Assembly (NCBI RefSeq): GCF_003815975.1
Contig: NZ_CP033932.1
Coordinates: forward strand, 3,453,501-3,517,500
Direction of reading: 5' to 3'
DNA: 64,000 nucleotides
Source: Chryseobacterium bernardetii
GTDB lineage: Bacteria > Bacteroidota > Bacteroidia > Flavobacteriales > Weeksellaceae
The position numbers were made by a program, and so were the translations under genes. Below the pieces are notes generated by a model that was not told the origin of the DNA, made no database searches, and saw only the letters and a list, made by a program, of their open reading frames with translations. Position 1 is the stretch's first letter. Each line of letters begins with the position of its first letter. Below are positions 36,986-45,854 of the stretch, in pieces.

Positions 36986-37780
36986 ATGAAGGAAAAAAAT
37001 ATAATAAAAGAAATCATCGAAACAGGATCAGAAATATCTGGAGGAGTTGGAGGCGCAATTATTGGAGGTCTAATTGCTGGACCCGGTGGTGTAGTAATTG
37101 GTGGCGCAAGTGGTCCAATATTTACAAAGCTTTTCAAAGTAATTGGGAATGAATTAAAAAGCAGATTTCTTGGATCTAGAGAAGTCACTAGAGTTGGTGC
37201 AGCCTACACTTATGCTATTAATAGAATCAAAGAAAATGAAAACAAAGGACTTATTTTAAGAAATGATAATTTTTTTGGTAGTGAGATAAATAATCGACCT
37301 GCGTCTGAAGAAGTTTTGGAAGGTATTTTAATTTCCTCTCAAACTGAAGCTGAAGAACTGAAAATAAAATTTTTAGGAAATCTTTATGCAAATATTTGCT
37401 TCAGGTCAGATATTAGTAAGGCGCATGCTAATCAATTAATTAAAACTGCTAACAATTTATCTTTTCAACAATTCTGTATTTTGCAACTTTTTAATGAAAA
37501 GTGGACAAAAACTATACAGTTTTCAGATCCACAAATTAGTAGATTTGAAAAATGGGAAATCAGTGCAATTGATATCATCTCTGAAACAAGAGATTTACAA
37601 CAAAAAGGGCTTATTAGTATACCTGCGACACGAGACGGTGGTGATAATTCAGCCCCAATAAGTTTAATAAATATTTCTATAACTAAAATTGGACGATTGT
37701 TTTGCGAAATGCTTTCGTTAGAAGAAATTGACTCTGACAGTCTAAATAAAATGAATGACCTTACATCAATAAGAGATTAA
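36986..37780 (+). CDS. Glycine-zipper membrane-like protein
   Basis: A 264-residue protein. Residues 15-45 are a Gly-rich hydrophobic segment (GVGGAIIGGLIAGPGGVVIG) typical of glycine-zipper helices that pack in membranes. The rest is helical and soluble, with LKIKFLGNLYANICFRSDIS, then FQQFCILQLFNEKW, which recalls Abi-alpha/DUF4393-like proteins (uncertain). It ends the series of nuclease-type genes, 113 bases after the EndoU-like gene. A membrane-damaging effector or a membrane anchor is possible. Confidence 0.55.
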   Translation: MKEKNIIKEIIETGSEISGGVGGAIIGGLIAGPGGVVIGGASGPIFTKLFKVIGNELKSRFLGSREVTRVGAAYTYAINRIKENENKGLILRNDNFFGSEINNRPASEEVLEGILISSQTEAEELKIKFLGNLYANICFRSDISKAHANQLIKTANNLSFQQFCILQLFNEKWTKTIQFSDPQISRFEKWEISAIDIISETRDLQQKGLISIPATRDGGDNSAPISLINISITKIGRLFCEMLSLEEIDSDSLNKMNDLTSIRD

Positions 37781-37861
37781 TGTTAAAAAAAATAAATGTA
37801 TAGCATTATAACATATATTAATGAGCTTGTGATAAAAAAAGAACTAATTAATCCTTCAATA

Positions 37862-38035
37862 TTATTTTACTAATCGAAATGTCAAATTAATACGTTCTTT
37901 CATTAATAATGTATACTTTGCAATTCGATGTTCCCAATTTTCCTGTAGATCATCCTTCATGATAATTAGTGAACCATTCGGAAATGGCATATGGTATTGC
38001 CTTTGATGATGGTCTTTATTTCTGAACTTAAAGTT
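37862..38035 (-). pseudogene. AlkB-like dioxygenase remnant
   Basis: On the minus strand 58 codons read as the C-terminus of an AlkB-type 2-oxoglutarate/Fe(II) dioxygenase: FRNKDHHQRQYHMPFPNGSL, IIMKDDLQENWEHRIAK and ERINLTFR. The family signature residues (the iron-binding His in WEHRI and the Arg pair in RINLTFR) are visible. Upstream the frame is broken by stops, and no start or HxD motif is found, so this is a decayed gene. Confidence 0.6.
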
Positions 38036-38637
38036 TCTGGTTTAGCTTGTGCTTATATAGTTGCAATAACAGATCTTTTCCATACTTACTTTCCTTATCT
38101 CTGTGCTAAACTGGCTACCGAATGATTGTTGTTGCGGTAAAGATTCAACAAAACACCGCTAATTGATAGTCAAATTCTTTTTCAATTCTTCCTTTCAAGT
38201 TTGAAAATTACGCGGACATGAATTAGTAACTGATACATTCCCATCTAAATCATAAATTATAAGAATTGCTTTCACTATATCAGAAGTGCTCCGAGAAGGG
38301 GATAAATAGAATTGAGTTGACGAAAATTAGTTTTTTTTACAAAATGATAAAAGACTTTTAAAATACTTTTAGCACTTCTCTTATCAAATTATTACTACAA
38401 ATAGAAAATACGTATTTATACCTAATATTTATTACATTAATTAGTGGAATTTTACAGAATAGCAATTTTTATACAAAATATGTACATTTACGGTTTTCCA
38501 TAAATGATGGGCGATAATAATTACTAAGTTTGTCCGGTTAGCAATTTGTCAAATATCTGATTAAAATTTATTTGAACTTAATTACTTCCGGACTAAATAT
38601 GAGTATTAAACTCTGAATATGAATAAAAATTTATTTT
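38036..38637. other. Upstream region of the qat operon
   Basis: AT-rich sequence without a supported gene. A possible -7 box TAAGTTTG lies at 38525-38532, about 106 bases before qatA. Weak AlkB-like fragments may extend to about 38270 on the minus strand. Confidence 0.4.
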
Positions 38638-40494
38638 ATGTGGAACGATAATGAATCCCTTTCTGATTATATAGACTACAGTCATTTATTAAAAGCTGTT
38701 ACCACAATTATTGATACTGACAACCTATTACCATGTAGTATTGGTATTTATGGAGATTGGGGAGGTGGAAAATCCAGTTTAATGAGAATGGTTGAACAGA
38801 AATACGAGGAAGACTCTGATATCTTAGTTATTAAATTCAATGGTTGGCTTTTTGAAGGCTATGAGGATGCAAAATCGGTTCTCATGGGTAGAATCGTAGA
38901 CGAAATAATTTCACAGCGTAAGTTCTCTGAAAAAGCCATAAAATACGCAGCGAAATTATTAAAACGTGTTGACTGGATTAAAGTAGCCGGATCGTCTTTA
39001 AAATATGGAATGAGTTTTTTAACCTTGGGACCAGTTGGAATAGCAGCAATGTCTTTAGCTGATACAATGTCAAAAATGAAAGATATTGATTATGAAAATT
39101 ATATAAAGGAAAAGCAGGAAAAGGGTTCAGATGATTCAGATGATACATTAAGAAGTAATATTCAAGAGTTTCATAAGAATTTTGAAGCTTTAATTGAAGA
39201 AACGAAAATAAAGAAGATCGTTGTTTTTATTGATGATTTAGACCGTTGTTCTCCAGACACAATAATCGGAACACTTGAAGCCATAAAGCTTTTCCTGTTT
39301 ACAAAGAAAACGGCATTTGTGATCGGTGCAGATGAGCGATTGATAAAATACGCTGTTAAAAGAAGGTTTCCAGAAGTACCAGGAGAAAATCTTGAAGTTG
39401 GACGAGATTACTTGGAAAAACTGATTCAATATCCTATTCGTATTCCTCCTTTGAACAAAATAGAATTAACCACTTATGTGAATCTATTGTTCTCTCAATT
39501 GTATTCAACCAATACTGAAGAATTTGAAAAAATCCGCGATAAGGTTATGCAAGCCAAAATTACTAAAGGATTTGATTTCACTTTGGATCAAAGTAATATC
39601 TCAGATTTCTTTCAACCTGGCAACACAGATTTCGACGATGCTATAGCCATGTGTTCTCAAATAATTCCAGTTCTGAATACAGGATTAAACGGTAATCCGA
39701 GACAAGCTAAAAGATTTCTAAATACAATGCTTATTAGAATCAGTATGGCATCAGCAAAAGGCATAACCCTGAAAAGAAGAATGTTGGCGAAGTTAATGTT
39801 GCTCGAATATTTTAAACCTGAAACGTTTACTAATTTTCATGATATTCAAGCTGGAAATAATGGTGAGATTACATTAATTGAAAAACTGGAAAACATTGGA
39901 TCAGCTCCCACGGCGGATGGTAATGAAGACGCTGAGGGGGAAACAAATGACCTAACTCCTGAAGAAAAAATATTATTGGAAGACAACTGGATAACCGAAT
40001 GGATTCAAAGTGAGCCTAAACTAGCCAAAGAGAATTTACAGGCATATTTCTATTTCTCCAGAGATAAATTGACGATATCTGCAGTTAACATTCAACGAAT
40101 GACTCCCAAAGCACAAGACGTTATTCAGAAATTGTTAAGCGAATCCGAAGCTGTTCAAAAAATTGCCATAAATAGTCTCTCTTCACTTTCTTCAAGTGAA
40201 GCAGCGTCAATTTTCGAAGCTTTAACACAAAAAGTAAGACAAGAGGAAAATTTGTCTAATAGCAAAGCTTTTAAAGCATTATTTGAATTATCTAGGGAAA
40301 AAACCGAATTAAAATCGCAGGTAGTTACATTCCTGAGTAAATACCCGGATCATAAGCTACCATTGGTTGCAGTTACTCTCACTGAAGGTCTTTTGAAAGA
40401 TTCAAATCAGGAATCGCTAAGTCAATTATTTACTTCCTGGAGTAAATCATCCAACACAAGATTGGCAAATCTTGTAAAGAATAAAACTAAATAA
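38638..40494 (+). CDS. qatA: QatA: KAP-family P-loop ATPase
   Basis: A 618-residue KAP NTPase. Walker A is GDWGGGKS (39-46) and Walker B is VVFIDDLDRCSPDT (about 195-208). The two hydrophobic stretches usually inserted in KAP proteins are reduced to one segment near 120-145 (SFLTLGPVGIAAMSLAD). The C-terminal half is helical. Followed by QatB, QatC and QatD genes with very short gaps, this is the ATPase of the four-gene Qat anti-phage system. How it stops phage is not settled. Confidence 0.88.
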   Translation: MWNDNESLSDYIDYSHLLKAVTTIIDTDNLLPCSIGIYGDWGGGKSSLMRMVEQKYEEDSDILVIKFNGWLFEGYEDAKSVLMGRIVDEIISQRKFSEKAIKYAAKLLKRVDWIKVAGSSLKYGMSFLTLGPVGIAAMSLADTMSKMKDIDYENYIKEKQEKGSDDSDDTLRSNIQEFHKNFEALIEETKIKKIVVFIDDLDRCSPDTIIGTLEAIKLFLFTKKTAFVIGADERLIKYAVKRRFPEVPGENLEVGRDYLEKLIQYPIRIPPLNKIELTTYVNLLFSQLYSTNTEEFEKIRDKVMQAKITKGFDFTLDQSNISDFFQPGNTDFDDAIAMCSQIIPVLNTGLNGNPRQAKRFLNTMLIRISMASAKGITLKRRMLAKLMLLEYFKPETFTNFHDIQAGNNGEITLIEKLENIGSAPTADGNEDAEGETNDLTPEEKILLEDNWITEWIQSEPKLAKENLQAYFYFSRDKLTISAVNIQRMTPKAQDVIQKLLSESEAVQKIAINSLSSLSSSEAASIFEALTQKVRQEENLSNSKAFKALFELSREKTELKSQVVTFLSKYPDHKLPLVAVTLTEGLLKDSNQESLSQLFTSWSKSSNTRLANLVKNKTK

Positions 40495-40497
40495 ACT

Positions 40498-41388
40498 ATG
40501 GGAACATCAGCATCTAACGGAGGTCCAAAAGGATCACCACCACTATTACCCGATTGGTATAATCCATCACCACCTGATGGGGAAAATCAAGACGTACCCC
40601 AGGATGGAAACAATGATTCAGACGGTGAAAATGACTCTACCAATGAAAATGATTCCTCAAATAATGATTCACAGGATCAGAACAATTCTGATAACCAAAA
40701 TCCAACAAATCAATCAACTGATTGGGGTAAATCAAAAGGTGCATTAACCAGAATCGCAAAATCAACTTCAGGTTCCAGCATACAGAAAGCAGGACGAAAA
40801 TACGTGAGCGGTTTAGGAGGAAAAAGAGGTGCAACAAGGGCGGCAGCACAAGGTAGAATTACAGGAGGAAAATATGCGAGTTTCTTGGGCGCTATTGCTT
40901 CTGGGGGAATAAATAATGCACTTCGAAATCTTGGTTTAGATAATCTTGTAGGTAGGTCATCAGAAGAGATTTGTCTTGCAATTGCTGATGCAATTGCTCC
41001 AACAGGAAGTACCAATGATGAAGCAATTGCGCGTGATGCTTTGATTTCCACCTTAGATTCTTTGTACAATAAGCTTCAAGAAAATGGTAATGATTTCTCA
41101 AATGTAGATAGCCTTAGCTTGGATCAAATCAAAGAAACACTTATTGAATATGTAAGTAATTATGTTTTCAATAAGTGGATGTATGAACTGGGTAGTGCCA
41201 TAGAAAAAGGAAGTGTTACAGAAACAGATGCTATCAATCTAGAAAGAGAGGTTAAAGACTTGATTTATGCTGAGACATTTGAGCATTATCGGGACATTCC
41301 TGTCGAGACATTCAACATTAGTGATCAGTCAAATAATGCAATGATTGAAGAAATTTTTCAAACCGCTTATTCAACACTTGAATCATGA
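40498..41388 (+). CDS. qatB: QatB
   Basis: A 296-residue protein that begins with a low-complexity region rich in Asn, Asp, Ser and Pro (about 1-80), followed by a basic Gly/Ala-rich part (GLGGKRGATRAAAQGRITGG) and a helical C-terminus. No enzyme motif is present. Identity rests mainly on position: it starts three bases after qatA and overlaps qatC by four. QatB is reported to be a partner of QatC in the system. Confidence 0.85.
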   Translation: MGTSASNGGPKGSPPLLPDWYNPSPPDGENQDVPQDGNNDSDGENDSTNENDSSNNDSQDQNNSDNQNPTNQSTDWGKSKGALTRIAKSTSGSSIQKAGRKYVSGLGGKRGATRAAAQGRITGGKYASFLGAIASGGINNALRNLGLDNLVGRSSEEICLAIADAIAPTGSTNDEAIARDALISTLDSLYNKLQENGNDFSNVDSLSLDQIKETLIEYVSNYVFNKWMYELGSAIEKGSVTETDAINLEREVKDLIYAETFEHYRDIPVETFNISDQSNNAMIEEIFQTAYSTLES

Positions 41389-42716
41389 AAACAAAAAATA
41401 TTATAGTAAAGCTTAAGAGTTCTGATACGACTCAATTTGTCAATCCTGGGGGAGAAAACAATTTAATGATCCAACTTGATCAGACTGATCTCAACAAAAT
41501 GGTTAAGGCGAATTTGATGAGAGATTTAGAAAAATTCAACTTGGTTCCAAACAATACCATTTATGATTTGGTACATTTTGCTTTAGGAATTTACACAATA
41601 GATCAAGTTGTATCAAGGCAATTAAATGGTTTTCAAGGTTGGTCAAGACATTTAGTAGTCGACTTTCCTGTTCACGATCCGCAACTTTGGAATAATGTGA
41701 GTGATGATTTTGCAACTTATTTGAGTTTTCTAAGCGGTGACAAATGGGAATTTGTATTTAGACAAAACCACGAAACAAGAGACTTTGAATTGCCTGAAGA
41801 TAGAAACCCTGCTAATTTTACTAAAGTTTCTTTATTTTCTGGTGGGTTAGATTCATTCATCGGTGCAATTGATTTGTTATCTAATCACGAAAAACCATTT
41901 TTTGTAAGTCATTATAAAACCTCGGAAAAAAAAGTTCAAGACGATTTAATAAATGCTTTAAAAGATGAATTTGGAGAAAATAGTTACGCTTCTCAAAAAT
42001 TTCGAGTTCAACCGAACCAGAAAAACGGATTAGCAGAAAAAGAAAATTCTTCTCGAGCCAGATCTTTTTTATTTATTACTTTGGGTATTGCAACAGCAAA
42101 TTGCTTGGACGATAATATCGAATTAATTCTTCCCGAAAATGGCTTGATTTCGTTGAATATTCCTTTAACAAAATCGCGGCTAAGTAGTCATAGTACTAGA
42201 ACTACACATCCATATTTTGTTGATGGATTGAATAAAACATTTGAAAAATTAAGGATTCGGAATACTATCGTAAATCCCTATAGATTTAAAACTAAAGGTC
42301 AAATGATTATTGAATGTGAAGATAGAGAATTCTTGAATCAGTATATTTCGGAAACAATTTCTTGTTCACATCCTGAAAATAGTAGATTTCAAGGCAACAG
42401 ACCTGGTTTAAATTGCGGTTACTGTGTTCCTTGTATTATAAGACAGTCAGCTGAAAATGCAAGTGGAAATATTTCTACAGAATATGCTATTGATATTAAA
42501 CACGCGCCACCACTTCAGAACATAAAAAAAGGGGCAGACTATAGAGCTTTTAAAATGGGATTACAAAAGTTAAGTGCTATTAATAGTAGACATTCATTAA
42601 CTTTGCAAATTATTAGGTCAGGACCTATCCCGTACGAGAATTCTGAAGAACTGGAAGAATACGTTTCAGTTTACAAAAGAGGCATGGACGAAGTAAGTCT
42701 GTTTTTAACTAGTTGA
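41385..42716 (+). CDS. qatC: QatC: QueC-like deazaguanine-synthase family protein
   Basis: A 443-residue protein with a PP-loop ATP-binding motif FSGGLDSF (151-158) and a Cys-rich zinc site near the C-terminus (NCGYCVPC), as in QueC enzymes that make 7-cyano-7-deazaguanine. The N-terminal 140 residues are specific to the defence version. In Qat it is thought to modify a partner protein or nucleotide. The ATG overlaps the qatB stop (ATGA), indicating translational coupling. Confidence 0.9.
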   Translation: MKTKNIIVKLKSSDTTQFVNPGGENNLMIQLDQTDLNKMVKANLMRDLEKFNLVPNNTIYDLVHFALGIYTIDQVVSRQLNGFQGWSRHLVVDFPVHDPQLWNNVSDDFATYLSFLSGDKWEFVFRQNHETRDFELPEDRNPANFTKVSLFSGGLDSFIGAIDLLSNHEKPFFVSHYKTSEKKVQDDLINALKDEFGENSYASQKFRVQPNQKNGLAEKENSSRARSFLFITLGIATANCLDDNIELILPENGLISLNIPLTKSRLSSHSTRTTHPYFVDGLNKTFEKLRIRNTIVNPYRFKTKGQMIIECEDREFLNQYISETISCSHPENSRFQGNRPGLNCGYCVPCIIRQSAENASGNISTEYAIDIKHAPPLQNIKKGADYRAFKMGLQKLSAINSRHSLTLQIIRSGPIPYENSEELEEYVSVYKRGMDEVSLFLTS

Positions 42717-42722
42717 TATTTA

Positions 42723-43448
42723 ATGTTTTTCGATACACATTTACACTTAGATTTATTTGCAGAGCCAAAAGAAATTATAAAGGCTATTGACAGCCAAAAA
42801 TACTATTCGATAGCAGTAACGAATCTTCCACAGGTTTTTATGAAAACGAAAGAGCTTTGTCAAGGTTCAAAATACATACGTCCAGCATTGGGATATCATC
42901 CTGAATTGGTATATAAGTTCAACAATCAATTTGAATTGTTTAAAGAATTACTTAATGAAACAAGATATGTAGGTGAGATCGGAATTGACAACCTAAGAAA
43001 AACAGCAGAAGATTTTAATAGTCAGAAATTGATTTTTGAGAAGATAGTTGGGGCTTGTGCAGAGAAAAAGAACAAGATATTGACAATTCATTCAAGACGT
43101 GCGGAGAAAGAAGTAATTTCAATCATAGGAAATCGTTTTCCAGGTAAGACGATATTACATTGGTATTCAGGATCAATCAGTGATTTAGAAAAAGCGGTAT
43201 CGTTTGGTTTTTATTTTTCAATTAATTATGCAATGACTCAATCAAAAAATGGTATTAATATTATTAAAAACATTCCTCCTGATAGACTATTACTAGAGTC
43301 GGACAGTCCTTTTATAGGAGTTGATAAAAACAGTGTAATACCCTTAAATATGCAGCCAACAATATCTGAGATTTCTACTATTAAAAAAATATCAATTTTG
43401 GAATTGAATAAAATCTTAAATCAAAATTTTAAAACTCTACTATCATAG
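42723..43448 (+). CDS. qatD: QatD: TatD-like metal-dependent hydrolase
   Basis: A 241-residue TIM-barrel hydrolase of the TatD DNase family. Metal-binding residues are visible: H6-x-H8 in FDTHLHLD, E in VGEIGID, His in TIHSRRAEKE and ILHWYSG, and the Asp in LLLESDSPF. TatD enzymes degrade DNA or remove nucleotides. It is the last gene of the Qat operon and is followed by a terminator. Confidence 0.9.
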   Translation: MFFDTHLHLDLFAEPKEIIKAIDSQKYYSIAVTNLPQVFMKTKELCQGSKYIRPALGYHPELVYKFNNQFELFKELLNETRYVGEIGIDNLRKTAEDFNSQKLIFEKIVGACAEKKNKILTIHSRRAEKEVISIIGNRFPGKTILHWYSGSISDLEKAVSFGFYFSINYAMTQSKNGINIIKNIPPDRLLLESDSPFIGVDKNSVIPLNMQPTISEISTIKKISILELNKILNQNFKTLLS

Positions 43449-43558
43449 TTTTTGCTTGTAATTAACATCATATAATATTTATAAAACCAATGCATTCGCT
43501 TTGAAACTACACGATAAAAGCCCGGAGATTCAAAGTAAGTTTAGTTTCTTAATATTTT

Positions 43559-43590
43559 AAATCCCAACTTTGTTGGGATTTAATTTTTTG
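43559..43590 (+). terminator. Terminator of the qat operon
   Basis: A perfect 10-bp stem (43559-43568 with 43572-43581) with loop TTT is followed by a T-rich tract. It lies about 110 bases after qatD. Confidence 0.75.
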
Positions 43591-43668
43591 AAGATTGATT
43601 AAGAAAAGTTCTCAAAGTTCATCTTTGATTACCTTTTGCTATCCTAACCGTTTTATTTCCTTTTTACT

Positions 43669-44877
43669 TTACAGTTTTCCCTTCAAAACACACATATCAT
43701 CACTCACCTTCTTATCCAGAATCTTCGCATAATGCTGAGTAGTTTTAATATTCGTATGCCCAAGCATCTTACTCACACTTTCAATAGGAACACCATTGGA
43801 CAAAGTAACAGTAGTAGCAAAAGTATGTCTAGCAATATGGAATGTCAAATCTTTATTGATTCCACAGATACTAGCAATTTCTTTGAGATAAGAATTCATT
43901 TTCTGATTACTTAGAACAGGAAAAAGTACGTTTAGATTTACACATTCCGGATGGTCTTCATATTTCAAAATAATCTCTTGAGCTAATGGCAGTAGAGGAA
44001 CTCTCGTTGCAGTACCAGTTTTTTGACGATTTGTAAATATCCATTTGTCACCATCTATTCCAATATTAATGTGAGATTTAGATAATTTTTTCACATCAAC
44101 ATAAGCAAAGCCAGTATAACAACTGAAAAGGAAAATATCACGAATTTGACTCAATCTGTCCGAAGCAAATTCCTTGTCATAAATCGTCTGAATTTCCTCC
44201 TTTGTAAGATAGGGGCGTTCTACTTCTTTGATCTTCGCTTTGTAGCCCAGAAAAGGATCTTTTGATAGCCAACCGTTTGCCATACATAGACGCATAATCT
44301 TTTTGAAATTCTTTATGTATTTTATTGCGGTATTATTAGCGCATTTTCGCTCACTACGAAGCCAGAAATCGTAATCCATAACAAAGGCGTGATCGATTTT
44401 TGTAATATCAATATCAGAAATTTTATATTTCCAATTTAGAAATTCCTGCGTATGCTTTAAAGATGTTTTATAACGCTCCAATGTGCCAGGGGCAAAATCC
44501 TGTCCAACTAAGGCTTCCACTTTGTTATTATGCTCCTGAAAAATGGGGATGAGCATTCTTTTCTCCCTATCCGTTCCAAGCAGTTTAGATTTTAAACCTA
44601 TTGCTGTCACATCATTCTCCTCTTTGAGCATCTCATAATGGTAATCATAAACTTTCTGCTCTAAAGTTTTAAGGTAGAGATTCAATGTTTTTACCTCTTG
44701 AGTATTTCCTACCGCTTTGTGTGCTTTAATGTCCCATTTTTGGGGATCAATATACCTTTTAGCAGCAATATCCGCTATCTTGCCCTCAATAGTGATTCGT
44801 AAGTAGATTGGAGCGGTTCCGTTTGTTCTGATTTTATTCTTTTTTATAAAGAATAACAGGTTGAATGTTTTGTTCAT
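43669..44877 (-). CDS. Tyrosine recombinase (island integrase)
   Basis: A 402-residue integrase of the Bacteroidetes arm-type group: N-terminal arm-binding domain (1-100), SAM-like core-binding domain (about 105-215) and catalytic domain (about 220-400). HIARHTFATT, MLGHTNIKTTQHY (nucleophile Tyr) are intact. The position of the first catalytic Arg reads CYTGFAYVDVKKL, so Arg is replaced by Ala; loss of this Arg is known in IntDOT-like enzymes, which remain active. It lies 252 bases from the tRNA-Ser gene at the right end and should catalyse integration and excision of the island. Confidence 0.93.
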   Translation of the reverse strand: MNKTFNLLFFIKKNKIRTNGTAPIYLRITIEGKIADIAAKRYIDPQKWDIKAHKAVGNTQEVKTLNLYLKTLEQKVYDYHYEMLKEENDVTAIGLKSKLLGTDREKRMLIPIFQEHNNKVEALVGQDFAPGTLERYKTSLKHTQEFLNWKYKISDIDITKIDHAFVMDYDFWLRSERKCANNTAIKYIKNFKKIMRLCMANGWLSKDPFLGYKAKIKEVERPYLTKEEIQTIYDKEFASDRLSQIRDIFLFSCYTGFAYVDVKKLSKSHINIGIDGDKWIFTNRQKTGTATRVPLLPLAQEIILKYEDHPECVNLNVLFPVLSNQKMNSYLKEIASICGINKDLTFHIARHTFATTVTLSNGVPIESVSKMLGHTNIKTTQHYAKILDKKVSDDMCVLKGKL

Positions 44878-45128
44878 CGTGTGATAACTTTAAATGATTA
44901 ATAATTTACTTTTTGTTACCACTTTTTGCAAGATGTCCATTCTTTAAACTGCCTATTGGTCAGGTTTTTCCAAGTTTTTCATGTCCCATTTTCAAATTTT
45001 ATCAATGGGACACGAAATAGGACATATAAATAGTGACCTATTTTGGTTTTTTTTGACACCTGAGCTAAAACAAAAAACGCTGTAAACATTGATGTTTACA
45101 GCGTTTTAGCTTATTTTGGTTTCCCAAC
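44878..45128. promoter_or_regulatory. Right island end: arm-site-like repeats
   Basis: TGTCCCATT (44982-44990) pairs with AATGGGACA (45004-45012), and GTGACCTATTT (45033-45043) is the inverted partner of 8640-8650. GGACA-type blocks recur in between. These are candidate integrase arm sites and part of the integrase promoter. Confidence 0.45.
45074..45107 (-). terminator. Terminator of tRNA-Ser carried by the island
   Basis: A perfect 16-bp stem (45074-45089 with 45092-45107) with a 2-base spacer is followed on the minus strand by a T run. It stands 22 bases past the tRNA 3' end and replaces the displaced terminator at 8486-8514. Confidence 0.8.
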
Positions 45129-45216
45129 TGGCGGAGAGTGAGGGATTCGAACCCCCGGACCTGTTACAGTCAACAGTTTTCAAGACTGCCGCAATCGACC
45201 ACTCTGCCAACTCTCC
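45129..45216 (-). tRNA. tRNA-Ser (anticodon UGA)
   Basis: On the minus strand the gene runs from GGAGAGTTGGCAGAGTGG to CCCTCACTCTCCGCCA. The acceptor stem GGAGAGT/ACTCTCC pairs fully, the anticodon loop is CTTGAAA with UGA, a long variable arm typical of tRNA-Ser is present, the T-loop is GGTTCGAATCC, and CCA is encoded. The island integrated in its 3' end and restored the gene. Confidence 0.95.
45131..45147 (-). repeat. Right attachment core inside tRNA-Ser
   Basis: Identical 17 bases to 8560-8576, covering the acceptor and part of the T stem. Confidence 0.88.
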
Positions 45217-45854
45217 TTAAACTTCGATTGTATCGTTGTTTTTAGTGGTGCAAATATAAGAAGTTTTTAAATAATGGCAAAATATTTTCACATAAAATTT
45301 AATTTTTTTTAATCAGCAAGCAGTAGTTACTTGTATATAAGTACATTCTGAAATAACAAAAGCTTTTAATAATAGAATATCATGCTTTAAGGTAGCGTTT
45401 GCTGAAAAAGGCGCCATGATTTTTTAATTAAGTAGAATAAGAATGAATTACATCAAAAACAAGACATTTGTTCATTCTTTAATATGTTTATTGAATTTTA
45501 GTATTAAAAAAAATAATAAAAGTCGTAGAATTACTACAATTTATTAATTTGTATTCAATTCATTTGTCTGTGAACTGTATAGCAACTATATTGCAATGTT
45601 AAAGAAACAGGTGTTATGAAAAAAGGCTCAGAAAATAAGAAATCTTGGTAGGAGAATATCTGAAATTTCTTTGTGGATTTTATTCTGAAGGCTTGTTAGG
45701 AACACTGTGGATGTAAATAGTTATATAAAGTTTCACTTTAATAATTACCATTTGCCTTATTGAAAAAATGTTGTATTGTTTAATCCGGAGAAATTTTAAA
45801 TAATTAATGATTCGAATCATGCACACAACTTGATGAGGTATAAAAAATTAAGCC
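45217..45854. other. Gap between tRNA-Ser and the injection-system module
   Basis: AT-rich, no supported gene. It must contain the promoters of the tRNA and of the LysM gene, but I see no clear TAnnTTTG box. Confidence 0.35.

Larger units (their letters stand above)
8560..45147. mobile_element. 36.6-kb integrated defence island at tRNA-Ser
   Basis: Direct repeats of the tRNA 3' end flank the segment. The tyrosine recombinase at 43669-44877 lies next to the intact tRNA, the usual site for the integrase of a tRNA-targeting island. An 11-bp inverted motif (AAATAGGTCAC) occurs near both ends. Cargo includes type I restriction-modification, Qat and several candidate nucleases. No relaxase, coupling protein, tra gene or phage structural gene is visible, so transfer would need help. 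Confidence 0.85.

Noticed and set aside
8560..45147. Conjugative element or prophage
   Set aside because: No relaxase, coupling ATPase, tra, terminase, portal or capsid gene is seen. Only integrase, regulators and cargo are present.
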